IMG/VR virus record: IMGVR_UViG_3300044464_000108
Location: 28,034-92,033 of that record
Reading direction: 5' to 3' (one strand)
DNA length: 64,000 bases
Source of the DNA: a virus
In this document: one piece after another, positions 41,395 to 49,039 of the stretch
Layout of the letters: each line of letters opens with the position of its first letter
Numbering within the stretch: the first letter of the stretch is position 1
Translations under genes and position numbers: made by a program
The notes under the pieces: generated by a model
The model's input: only the letters and a program-made list of their open reading frames with translations
The model's database searches: none
What the model was told of the DNA's origin: nothing

Positions 41395-41406
41395 CGCGTC
41401 ATCATC
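41395..41406 (+). promoter_or_regulatory. CGCGTCATCATC element before the SbcD-like gene
   Basis: CATCAT exactly 6 bases before ATG 41412. Confidence 0.6.
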
Positions 41407-41411
41407 CCTGC

Positions 41412-42152
41412 ATGAAGCTACTAGTCACGAGTGATTGGCATCTTGATTGGGCAACGGCAGGCGTCGAGCGGTACAGCGACCTTACGATGCATGTCGAGCA
41501 AACGGTGCAGGTCGCCAAGGAAGAGAAGGTCGACCTTTACCTCTTCCTTGGCGACCTCACAGATCCCGAGCCGGTGCGCTCGCATCTATCAACGGCGTTC
41601 GTCGCATCGGTTGCGCAACGGCTCGCTTCGGCGGACATCATGAGCCGTTGGCTCGTCGGCAACCATGATGTGATCGAGGATGGTCACGGAGTCTCAACCC
41701 TCGGAGCCATCAAGGCGGCGGGCCCGTGGCGGCAGAAAGCCGAGATGGTGCGCGTATATTCGGCACCCACGCTCGAAGACTTCGACCATAACGTCTCTCT
41801 GCTTGCGCTTCCCTTCACACCGAGGTCGCACACCTACGACCCCGCGGAAGTCGTGAAAGCCTTCGCAAAGGATATTGATCCTGCCGCGCACGTCATTGTC
41901 GCGGGGCACCTGAACATTGCCGGCATCGAACCGGGGTCGGAAACCGAGGACATGCCTCGCGGTCGCGACGTCATGTTTCCACTTGCCGCGTGCAAAGAGC
42001 TCTTCAAAGCGGAGCGCTCGACGCTCTTCAACGGGCATTACCATCGAGCCCAACTTTTCGAAGGGATCCACATCCCCGGCTCGCTTGACCGCCTGACCTT
42101 CGGCGAAGCGAAGAACGAGCCGGGCTTTCTCGTCGTCGAGGTGTTCGCGTGA
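41412..42152 (+). CDS. SbcD/gp47-like metallophosphoesterase
   Basis: A 246-residue calcineurin-type phosphoesterase: SDWHLD (residues 6-11), LFLGDLTDP (about 46-54), VGNHD (about 83-87), VIVAGHLN and NGHYHRA (about 209-215) give the five metal-binding motifs. With the SbcC-like ATPase encoded two genes on, it would form a nuclease that processes DNA ends for recombination (T4 gp46/47, SbcCD). It is shorter than SbcD, lacking most of the capping domain. Its stop overlaps the next start by 4 bases. Confidence 0.85.
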   Translation: MKLLVTSDWHLDWATAGVERYSDLTMHVEQTVQVAKEEKVDLYLFLGDLTDPEPVRSHLSTAFVASVAQRLASADIMSRWLVGNHDVIEDGHGVSTLGAIKAAGPWRQKAEMVRVYSAPTLEDFDHNVSLLALPFTPRSHTYDPAEVVKAFAKDIDPAAHVIVAGHLNIAGIEPGSETEDMPRGRDVMFPLAACKELFKAERSTLFNGHYHRAQLFEGIHIPGSLDRLTFGEAKNEPGFLVVEVFA

Positions 42153-42631
42153 AGCGCTCGCAAGTCAAAGTTCCAAGCGCTTACGACCGCGTGTGCATGC
42201 CAAAGGTTACCCATAAACCCGTGGCAGGACCCGGCGTGGTTGTTTACGAGCGCAATGGTATTCCGTGGGTCGCTCGACAAGTGCGCGAGTTCAAGACGAA
42301 GGCGAGCCCGATGCTCGACGTCACACTCGACGCGAAGGGGATGCATCCCTCGCGCATTCCCCCCGGTGCGTTCATCCGCTTGCGACCCGGCGTCGATGCC
42401 TCCGACGAGATGATTGCGGCGGCGGTGCAGAAGCTTCGAACGATCGCGAAGGCCGTGCGCGTGCTTCCGCGCGAAGCGGTGGATGCGTTGCTTCCGAAGC
42501 TCGAGCTCCCGACTGCAGTGAATCACACCGCTCGGCAGGTCGTGCTCGAGCTCGGGGAGGTTGCGAAGGTGACCGACAAGGCAAAGCTCATTGAGCATCT
42601 ATCTCAAGTGTGTGACGAGGTTGGACTATGA
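42149..42631 (+). CDS. Unknown protein between SbcD- and SbcC-like genes
   Basis: A 160-residue protein in tight overlap with both neighbours, so co-translated with the nuclease pair. The first residues, MKRSQV, and the 15 bases AAGCGCTCGCAAGTC are the same as those at the start of the DNA polymerase gene. The C-terminal half is helical (LPTAVNHTARQVVLELGEV). It could be an accessory subunit of the SbcCD-like complex, but no motif confirms that. Confidence 0.55.
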   Translation: MKRSQVKVPSAYDRVCMPKVTHKPVAGPGVVVYERNGIPWVARQVREFKTKASPMLDVTLDAKGMHPSRIPPGAFIRLRPGVDASDEMIAAAVQKLRTIAKAVRVLPREAVDALLPKLELPTAVNHTARQVVLELGEVAKVTDKAKLIEHLSQVCDEVGL

Positions 42632-44583
42632 GGATCGCTCAATTGCAGTTGAACAACTGGATCCGCTTCAAGGGCCCGCATGACGTCCGATTCGAGAATG
42701 CGGTGCATGCTGTGGTCGCGAGCATGAAGGATGACCCCGAGCGATCAAACTGGATCGGCAAGTCGAGCTTCCTCGAAGCGTTTGCGTTCGTGCTCTATGG
42801 CTGGCATCGCTTCCGTACCGAGGACGAATGGATCACCCGAGGCGAGAGCGAAGGATCGGTTGGGGTGCTGCTCACCGATGGTACTTCGATCATGCGCGTC
42901 CGAAAGCGAGGGAAGAGCACGCAACTCATGGTGTCGTCCGGTGGTGATTCGAAGACAGCCGCGGGTGAAACAGCACAGAAGCTCATCGTGGAAAAGCTTG
43001 GGCTTACGCAAGAGGACTTCTTTGCAACGTGCTTCTTTGAGCAAAAGAAGATGTCCGGCTTCATCACGGCGAAGCCTGCCGATCGCATGGCTTTGATCGC
43101 GGGATGGTTCGGGCTCGAGCGCCTGCAGAAGGCCGAAGAGGTCGAACGCGCAAAGCTCTCGGAGCTGACGAAGGCGGACGCGGCGTGCATGGCCCGACGT
43201 GGGCTCTTGCAGATGCACGCTGAAGAGCTCCGCTCAACTCACGAGCTCAAGGGCAGCACTGAGGCGGCCGTCGAGCAGGAACTTCTTGCTCGAGAGACGA
43301 CCCTTGCAGCGAAGCGCGACACGGCGCGCGCGGAAGTCGAAGCCATGCGCTGCAAGGTGGCAGCGGTGGAAGCTGCAGCGAAGGTCGCCGCTCAGCGCGA
43401 ATCGTACAATCGGAACAAGGCGGACCTCGACGCGCTCGACAAGAAGGTCAAGGGCTTGCCGAAGCCGACGCTTGCCGATCTCGAAGCCGCGCGAGCTCGC
43501 GCGAAGCAAGCTTCAGAGCAGAACTACCATGCGATCAAAGAGCTCGAGCTTGCCAAGCGGCTCGCATGCGGGCAGTTCGGGGGGCAATGCCCGGTCGATC
43601 AACAGCCTTGTCCGGTGGCGCTCGAGATCAATCAGCGCGGCGTCGAGAACAAGGAACGACAGCAGAAGATTGCGAAGGTCGCGAACGAAGTGAATGTCGA
43701 CTTTCGAACGAAGGATCTCGAGCTCAAGCAACTCGAAGATGATGCACGGGCAGCCGATGCAATGCGCGCGCGGTACGACGCGAATAAGCAGTATCTCGCC
43801 ATGCAAGCCAAGTTGCTCGAGCCTGAAGTGCACGTCGTGACGGATGCTCAAGCCGGTGATGTTTACGCTCTGCAGCGCGAAGCCGACGAAGCCGAGCAAC
43901 TCCTTCGCAACGTCATCGCGACCCGCGCGACCCTTGCGAGGAATTGGAAGGAGCAAGAGAAGATCGCCGGCGATCGACACGAAGTTCTGAAAGCCATCGA
44001 GACGCATCGGGCAGCTCTTGCGATCTTCGGGCGCAACGGGGCGCAGCGGCGGATTGCAGAGCGCGCACTCGCCGACATCACGACCGATGCAAACCGCCGG
44101 CTTCGCGATGCGGGTATCGACCTCGAGGTTTCGATCACGTGGGCGCGCGAGACGAAGGGGCTCGCGACGGCGTGCGATGAATGCGGGGTAGCCTTCCCGT
44201 CGAGCACGAAGGTGCGGGAGTGCGAACGGTGCTCGGCTCCGAGGGGCCCGAAGCTCGACGAGCGGCTCGATGTCGAGCTCAGCGATCGGAGCGGGGCAGC
44301 CGAGGATCTCGCGGGGGTGGCTCTCAACCTCGCGGCGGGGGCGTGGCTTCGTCGGACGCGTGGAAGCTCTTGGGGGGTGGCGTTCATCGACGAGCCCTTT
44401 GGCGCCCTCGATGCGGCGAACCGTCGAGCCTTCGCAACGCATCTCGCGACGATGCTCCGGGGCGACTACGGATTCGAACAAGCCTTTGTCATCGCGCACG
44501 ATGTCGGCGTCATGAATGCATTACCGGCACGCGTGCAGATCGTAGGGGACGCGGACAGCTCAAGAATCGAGGGGTATATATGA
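42628..44583 (+). CDS. SbcC/gp46-like ATPase
   Basis: A 651-residue ABC-type ATPase: an N-terminal half with a divergent P-loop (ERSNWIGKSSFLEAF, residues about 38-52), a long coiled coil (175-480) with Cys clusters (GGQCPVDQQPCP at about 317-328) in the place of a zinc hook, a second Cys cluster (ACDECGVAF ... CERCSAP, about 516-540), and the C-terminal Walker B FIDEPFGALD (about 585-594). With the SbcD-like protein it resects or trims DNA ends. The canonical GxNGxGKS is altered to SNWIGKSS. Confidence 0.85.
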   Translation: MRIAQLQLNNWIRFKGPHDVRFENAVHAVVASMKDDPERSNWIGKSSFLEAFAFVLYGWHRFRTEDEWITRGESEGSVGVLLTDGTSIMRVRKRGKSTQLMVSSGGDSKTAAGETAQKLIVEKLGLTQEDFFATCFFEQKKMSGFITAKPADRMALIAGWFGLERLQKAEEVERAKLSELTKADAACMARRGLLQMHAEELRSTHELKGSTEAAVEQELLARETTLAAKRDTARAEVEAMRCKVAAVEAAAKVAAQRESYNRNKADLDALDKKVKGLPKPTLADLEAARARAKQASEQNYHAIKELELAKRLACGQFGGQCPVDQQPCPVALEINQRGVENKERQQKIAKVANEVNVDFRTKDLELKQLEDDARAADAMRARYDANKQYLAMQAKLLEPEVHVVTDAQAGDVYALQREADEAEQLLRNVIATRATLARNWKEQEKIAGDRHEVLKAIETHRAALAIFGRNGAQRRIAERALADITTDANRRLRDAGIDLEVSITWARETKGLATACDECGVAFPSSTKVRECERCSAPRGPKLDERLDVELSDRSGAAEDLAGVALNLAAGAWLRRTRGSSWGVAFIDEPFGALDAANRRAFATHLATMLRGDYGFEQAFVIAHDVGVMNALPARVQIVGDADSSRIEGYI

Positions 44584-44804
44584 GCCAGATCGTTCACATC
44601 CTTGCGGAAGAGTTGAGTCCGGAAGGCCGAATCGTGCACACGATGCGATGCGGCGCACAATGCATGTGCTTCCTCGATGGGACGACGATCCCTTCGATGG
44701 ACTACTTCTTCGAACCCGACGGTTGGAAGTCGAATTGCGAAGCCTGCAGAGCGGCGCAAACAAGCAAGGATCATCACATCGAACGAAGGATCGAGGTCCG
44801 ATGA
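44580..44804 (+). CDS. Small Cys-rich protein after SbcC-like gene
   Basis: A 74-residue protein starting at ATG 44580, overlapping the ATPase stop by 4 bases and the next start by 4. Cysteines at CGAQCMC and NCEACRAA suggest a zinc site. It is likely an accessory to the recombination set; no family is recognised. Confidence 0.6.
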   Translation: MSQIVHILAEELSPEGRIVHTMRCGAQCMCFLDGTTIPSMDYFFEPDGWKSNCEACRAAQTSKDHHIERRIEVR

Positions 44805-45337
44805 CGCAAGCAAGGCCGAAGGGGAACGCGGGGGAGCGTGAGGTAGCACGCCTTCTCGCGTCATGGTGGGGAGCGCTCGAGCCCGGTGCCGAGTTCGTGC
44901 GCACGCCTTCAAGCGGTGGATGGTCGACCCCCATCATCCGCGCCGCGTTTAGCGCATCGGGCGACATCATGACCACCGCTCAGCTCTTCCCCTTCGAAGT
45001 CGAGGTCAAGCGCCGGGAGAAGTGGACGCTCGAGAACTTGATCGAGGGCAAGCGCTCGCCGGTATGGTCATGGTGGCGACAGACGCTCAAGGCTGCAGCC
45101 GAGGGATCACGCGAACCAATGTTGTGGTTTCGTCAATCGCGCAAGACGTGGCTTGTCATGTTGCGCGAGCAGCTTGCACCGTCGATCGGTGCTCTGTGCA
45201 TATGGCATCAATGGCACGAGCCGTATGGGCTCGGAGTGGATGACGGTGGGGTTCGACCTTTGATCGTGCATGCCCACGTTCTTTTGAAGCTCGAGCCTTC
45301 GTGCTTCGCCTTACGACGCATCAAGAAAACAGCATGA
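44801..45337 (+). CDS. Holliday-junction-resolvase-like nuclease
   Basis: A 178-residue protein with the layout of PD-(D/E)XK junction resolvases of the Hjc type: NAGEREVARLLASWW (residues about 7-21), RTPSSGGWS (about 34-42), SGDIM (the first acidic residue, about 51-55) and FPFEVEVKRREKW (the E-x-K pair, about 62-74). It would resolve branched DNA before packaging. It overlaps both neighbours by 4 bases. The assignment is by motif order, not by close similarity. Confidence 0.65.
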   Translation: MTQARPKGNAGEREVARLLASWWGALEPGAEFVRTPSSGGWSTPIIRAAFSASGDIMTTAQLFPFEVEVKRREKWTLENLIEGKRSPVWSWWRQTLKAAAEGSREPMLWFRQSRKTWLVMLREQLAPSIGALCIWHQWHEPYGLGVDDGGVRPLIVHAHVLLKLEPSCFALRRIKKTA

Positions 45338-46170
45338 ACCACGACATTATCGCTCCGCAGCGTTGCAGCACAGATCGCTACACGATGATTCACGGCGAGT
45401 GCATTGCGGAGCTCGTCAAGATGCGAGCGGCTTCGGTTGCTGCCGTGTTCGCCGACCCGCCGTATTCATCCGGCGGGCAGTACCGAGGGGACCGCAGCAA
45501 GCCCGTCACGACGAAGTACTTCAAGCATGGGGGCGAAGGGCCGAGCTTTACGGGGGACAACCGCGACCAACGGTCCTTTCTCATGTGGGCCAAGCTTTGG
45601 CTCGAAGAATGTCTTCGGGTCTCGGAAGACGGAGCACCGATCGGGATCTTTGCGGACTGGCGGCAGGTGCCCATCATGACGGACGCGCTGCAGATCGCCG
45701 GGTGGATGTGGCGGGGGATCGTGCCGTGGGACAAAGAGAACGCGCGCCCGATGCCGGGACGCTTCTCGGCGCAATGCGAGTTTATCCTGTGGGGCTCGAA
45801 GGGGGCGATGCCGCTCCGTCACGAGCTCGGGTATCAGCCGGGGATCTTCCGCGGGAAGCTCTTACAGCAAGAGCGCTTTCACATCACGGGCAAGCCTTCG
45901 AGCCTCATGCAAGAGCTCGTCAAGGTTGTGCCGAAGGATGGCATCGTGCTCGACCCCTTCGCGGGCAGCGGGTCAACGGGTGTCGGAGCGCTTCGCGAGG
46001 GACGTCGCTTCCTCGGCATTGAGCTCGACGCCGAGTACTACGCGCGAGCGTGCGATCGGTTGAACCGGTGGAAGTGCGACGACGATCAATATCTCCGGCT
46101 CGTCAGCAAGCTGACGAAGAAGCCGCTCCAACTCGGAAGGAAGAAGACCCGTGAAACCCAAGAGTCCTAA
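45334..46170 (+). CDS. Site-specific DNA methyltransferase (N6-adenine or N4-cytosine)
   Basis: A 278-residue methylase with motif IV DPPY (residues 41-44, VFADPPYSSGG) before motif I DPFAGSGSTG (about 207-216), the beta-type order shared by N6-adenine and N4-cytosine enzymes. ATG 45334 overlaps the resolvase stop. The target cannot be read from the sequence. It lies directly before a ParB-domain gene; methylase plus ParB-like domain is a known phage pairing. It may protect the phage genome from restriction. It is independent of the Dam-like gene at 10 kb. Confidence 0.85.
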   Translation: MNHDIIAPQRCSTDRYTMIHGECIAELVKMRAASVAAVFADPPYSSGGQYRGDRSKPVTTKYFKHGGEGPSFTGDNRDQRSFLMWAKLWLEECLRVSEDGAPIGIFADWRQVPIMTDALQIAGWMWRGIVPWDKENARPMPGRFSAQCEFILWGSKGAMPLRHELGYQPGIFRGKLLQQERFHITGKPSSLMQELVKVVPKDGIVLDPFAGSGSTGVGALREGRRFLGIELDAEYYARACDRLNRWKCDDDQYLRLVSKLTKKPLQLGRKKTRETQES

Positions 46171-46837
46171 GAAGCGTTCCCTTCACATCGTGTCGGCAAA
46201 GACCCCCATCCCGGCGGGGCTTATCCTTCCGGACCCCGAGCAGGTGAAGATCTCAGAGATCAACTTCGCGACGTACAACCCGCGTGTGATGAGCGCGAAG
46301 AAGATGAAGCAACTCAAGGCTTCGCTTCTCAAGCACGGGCTCGTCTTGAACCTCGTCATCCAAAAGAAGAACCGAACGCTCATCGGCGGTCATCAACGGG
46401 TGACAGCGATCCGTGAGATCTGTGCTGAGCGGGGTTGGATCGTGCCCGACCTCGCATGGGCGACGGTGCTCGACATCGACGATGCGAGCGCGAAGATGCT
46501 GAACGTCTCGCTCAATAAGATCGACGGCGACTTCGATCCTTACAAGCTTGGCGAGCTCTTCAAGTCGCTTCCGAAGCTCGAGCTCGACGGCATTCTCTCA
46601 ATGGGCTTCGAGCCTGAGGGTGTTGAAGAGCTCATCAAGTTCATCGATCCAGTCGACGACAGCACCGGCAAAGAGGTGAAGACCTTCGCGAAGGCAGCGA
46701 CTCTCTCTGTTGAGTTCGCGACGGCAGAACAACGCGATCAAGCAAAGGCTCTGCTCATCGAGCATTCCGACAAGAAGGGCAAGAAGCCGGGCGTCTTCCT
46801 CTTGAGCCTCTTGAAGACGCATCGAGCGGTTGCTTGA
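46151..46837 (+). CDS. ParB-domain nuclease-like protein
   Basis: A 228-residue protein with a ParB/Srx-fold N-terminal domain (residues about 33-105: ISEINFATYNPRVMSAKKMK, then LIGGHQRVTAIREI). The GGHQR box matches ParB-like nuclease domains that accompany phage methylases. The C-terminal half is variable with FEPEGVEELIKFI. It overlaps the methylase by 20 bases and may act with it (inference). It is a second, unrelated ParB-type protein besides the one at 23.6 kb. Confidence 0.75.
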   Translation: MKPKSPKKRSLHIVSAKTPIPAGLILPDPEQVKISEINFATYNPRVMSAKKMKQLKASLLKHGLVLNLVIQKKNRTLIGGHQRVTAIREICAERGWIVPDLAWATVLDIDDASAKMLNVSLNKIDGDFDPYKLGELFKSLPKLELDGILSMGFEPEGVEELIKFIDPVDDSTGKEVKTFAKAATLSVEFATAEQRDQAKALLIEHSDKKGKKPGVFLLSLLKTHRAVA

Positions 46838-47274
46838 ACCCCGGGTCGAAGGGACTCCGGCGCTTCTTCGAAAAGATCCTTGAACGCTTCTACGAGGGAC
46901 CGCGCGCGCCCGAGCGCTACGCGGAAGAGGCTCGGATCTTTGCGATGATGAACGTCGATGCGGGTCCCTTCGATTGGGAGGACTACGCCATCGCGCTCGC
47001 GTCGAAGGCTTACGAAGAGGGTTACGTCCGAGGGCTCGAGCGAGCCGAGCGCGATCTCGAAGGTCGCGAGATGGCCGAAGAGGAGGCGCAGCGCGAACGC
47101 GAGCGGCACGAGTGGAAGCCGAGCGATGACCCGCAACTCCGCGTGTTGCTCGAAGGGGGAGGTGACCCGCGTGATCCGCTCTTCGGTGTGCCGCTCGAGC
47201 AACGCGCGGAGTACTTCGACGCCTTAGGGCTCGAAGCCGGAACGCATACCGTTCTGATCCCCGATGAGGAATAG
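46834..47274 (+). CDS. Unknown acidic helical protein
   Basis: A 146-residue protein starting at TTG 46834, overlapping the previous stop. Charged helical segments (RAERDLEGREMAEEEAQRER) suggest a coiled coil, then a Pro/Gly linker and a short C-terminal domain with GVPLEQRAEYFDALGLEAGT. No family is recognised; the TTG start is chosen for the overlap with TGA and could be wrong. Confidence 0.5.
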   Translation: MNPGSKGLRRFFEKILERFYEGPRAPERYAEEARIFAMMNVDAGPFDWEDYAIALASKAYEEGYVRGLERAERDLEGREMAEEEAQRERERHEWKPSDDPQLRVLLEGGGDPRDPLFGVPLEQRAEYFDALGLEAGTHTVLIPDEE

Positions 47275-47376
47275 GGGCGACGTCACCCACACCCTTCGAC
47301 CGTTCGAAGAGTCGCGACCCCTTGCGGAGCGGCGGGTGGTCCTACCGATGTTCGGTTGTCGCGATGGACTGCAGCT

Positions 47377-47450
47377 TGGAAGCGCACCTTGGAGTTGAAC
47401 CAAGTTCTGCAGGTTATGAGCCTGCCGGGTTGCCGTTTCCCCCGCGCGCT
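47377..47450 (-). tRNA. tRNA with CAT anticodon (Met or lysidine-modified Ile)
   Basis: The minus strand folds as a standard cloverleaf of 74 bases with an encoded CCA: acceptor AGCGCGC/GTGCGCT (seven pairs, one G-T), D arm GGG/CCC around AAACGGCAA, anticodon stem GCAGG/CCTGC with loop CTCATAA, T arm CTTGG/CCAAG with loop TTCAACT. The base before CCA is T, unusual for tRNA-Met. It stands alone in a 274-base gap and reads against all neighbouring genes. Confidence 0.85.
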
Positions 47451-47548
47451 GCAGCAACCCTAACACGACCCACGAAGGACGCCACTTGCACTAGGGACGT
47501 GTCGTCGTTCTTGCTCGAGTCTCGGGAGAGTCGTGCTACGCCGGCCGG

Positions 47549-48214
47549 ATGCCTGTTACGACAATTGGGGCTTGGGCCCTTGCGATGATGGTGTGGAAGG
47601 CGGATCCCGGAAGGCTCTCGAAGCTCCCGGGTGCTGGTGAGAACGAAGCGGACCGACGAGCACGCTACGAGCAGATCGCCGAAGCGGCGGTCTCGGTTGC
47701 CTTCGACCCGGCGACACCTCCGATCTACGGAGGGAAGTACGCGCGATCGCATACCCTTGCGGCACTCCTCGGGATTGCTCTGCACGAGTCGGGGTATCGG
47801 CGTGACGTGGATCTCGGACCGTGCAAGCCGGGGGAGTGCGATGGGGGCAAATCCGCTTGCATCATGCAGATCCAAGTCGGGTCCGGGAAGACATCCGAGG
47901 GGTGGACGAAGGCGGATCTGTTCGGGGATCGTGACAAGTGCTTTCGCGCGGGGCTCCGACTTCTACGTCGCTCGTTCATCACGTGTTCGAAGGTCGGGCC
48001 CGAGTTCCTTTTTGACGGGTACGCCGGGGGATCATGCGGGGGGATCGGGGTGCACAAGACGGGGCTCGAGCTGCTCGCGAGCGTAGGGATGCTCTATGGG
48101 CATGCGAGACCCCCCATCCCGGATGCTGCATTCCTGCCACGGAGCGAGCCCAAGAAAGCGCCCGAGGCATTCCCGACGACCGAGACCCTGCCCCGAACGG
48201 CATCGAACCCTTAA
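47549..48214 (+). CDS. Lytic-transglycosylase-like protein
   Basis: A 221-residue protein with SLT-type features: ALLGIALHESGYRRD (residues about 73-87), with the likely catalytic Glu in HESGY, followed by SACIMQIQVG (about 104-113) comparable with the usual MQ(V/I) segment. It may cleave peptidoglycan glycan strands on entry or at lysis. It is placed far from both tail and lysin genes. The C-terminus is disordered. No signal peptide is clear; the first 16 residues are mildly hydrophobic. Confidence 0.65.
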   Translation: MPVTTIGAWALAMMVWKADPGRLSKLPGAGENEADRRARYEQIAEAAVSVAFDPATPPIYGGKYARSHTLAALLGIALHESGYRRDVDLGPCKPGECDGGKSACIMQIQVGSGKTSEGWTKADLFGDRDKCFRAGLRLLRRSFITCSKVGPEFLFDGYAGGSCGGIGVHKTGLELLASVGMLYGHARPPIPDAAFLPRSEPKKAPEAFPTTETLPRTASNP

Positions 48215-48228
48215 AGGGGCAAACACGC

Positions 48229-48240
48229 GGCGTCATGATG
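48229..48240 (+). promoter_or_regulatory. GGCGTCATGATG element
   Basis: A variant of the CGCGTCATSAT set in the 90-base gap before 48305, with a palindrome copy directly after it. No start lies 6 bases downstream. Confidence 0.4.
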
Positions 48241-48260
48241 GGGTCGTTCATTCCACTCCT

Positions 48261-48280
48261 TCGGAAGATCGATCTTCCGA
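48261..48280. repeat. Dispersed 20-bp palindrome, copy 8
   Basis: Perfect 20-mer between a promoter-like element and ATG 48305; intergenic. Confidence 0.9.
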
Positions 48281-48304
48281 GAACACAACCCGGAGCACAC
48301 CCCC

Positions 48305-48748
48305 ATGACCCCCCTACAACTCAAAGCCCAGAACGCTCTCGTCGCGGTTGCCGACTTTGGCGGACAGCTCGCCTTCGATCTGAATGCCGAGATCGTTGCG
48401 AAGTCGCAGCTCATCGAAGAGCTCATGAAGCAACTCAAGGAAGCGGCGACCTCGACGAGAAAGCACATCGAAGAACGTGCTGCGATCGTGGTAGAGCTTG
48501 GCGGAGAACGAGACCGCCTTCGAGCGGCCTTAGTAGCGATCGAGTCTGGGAAGGTTGCCGATGGGCGCAAAGGCGATAGCTTGGATCTGAGGCTTCGTGA
48601 GTTTGCTCGGAATGTTTTGCAATCTTCTCGTTCCGGCGTCGATGGTGTGGATCTTTACGATGACCCCGAGATCCCACATCTTAAAACTTGCGGCACGAAG
48701 TATCCCGGTTGTGACCCCACATGCTCTAGTCCGAAGGAGATCGAATAG
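48305..48748 (+). CDS. Unknown protein with N-terminal coiled coil
   Basis: A 147-residue protein: helical residues 20-80 (LIEELMKQLKEAATSTRKHIEERAAIVVEL region) form a coiled coil, and the C-terminal segment has a Cys cluster (CGTKYPGCDPTC). It resembles small phage proteins of unknown function with helical N-termini and metal-like C-termini. The stop is two bases before the next start. Confidence 0.5.
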   Translation: MTPLQLKAQNALVAVADFGGQLAFDLNAEIVAKSQLIEELMKQLKEAATSTRKHIEERAAIVVELGGERDRLRAALVAIESGKVADGRKGDSLDLRLREFARNVLQSSRSGVDGVDLYDDPEIPHLKTCGTKYPGCDPTCSSPKEIE

Positions 48749-48750
48749 AA

Positions 48751-49005
48751 GTGCAAGCGATAGCGTGGGAGGAATGGTCACCCGATTGGGCGACCCACAT
48801 CAAAGCGCGGTATACGGCACGTGAATACGACCATCACACGAAGATGTTTGAAGCGCAGCAGGTCGAAGGTGTCTGCTCGGTCTGCAACACGCAATGGAAG
48901 ACAACTTGCTCGAGCGGGCATCCGCGCGAGCGCATCGCGACCTTTGCGCGTGTCCACCTTCATCGCGATCCTCTGACTCCGACCCGAATCGAAAAAGCTC
49001 GATGA
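48751..49005 (+). CDS. Small Cys/His protein
   Basis: An 84-residue protein from GTG 48751, with a CSVCNTQWKTTCSSGH metal-like site (residues about 41-56) and a basic surface. It may bind zinc and nucleic acid. It starts two bases after the previous stop, with CGAAGGAGATCG upstream. Function unknown. Confidence 0.5.
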   Translation: MQAIAWEEWSPDWATHIKARYTAREYDHHTKMFEAQQVEGVCSVCNTQWKTTCSSGHPRERIATFARVHLHRDPLTPTRIEKAR

Positions 49006-49020
49006 GCTAGATCGATCCTC

Positions 49021-49032
49021 CGCGTCATGATG
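49021..49032 (+). promoter_or_regulatory. CGCGTCATGATG element before the DinG-like helicase
   Basis: CATGAT 8 bases before ATG 49040. Upstream, an imperfect AGCTCGATGAGCT half-palindrome resembles the operator at 61.9 kb. Confidence 0.5.
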
Positions 49033-49039
49033 CGGACAG

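Noticed and set aside
44841-44854. CGCGTCATGGTG in the resolvase-like gene
   Set aside because: It resembles the CGCGTCATSAT element but lies inside a coding region without a start downstream and has one mismatch in CATSAT.
47280-47376. A second tRNA next to the CAT tRNA
   Set aside because: Some T-loop-like bases are present (GTTCGAA), but acceptor and anticodon stems do not form on either strand.
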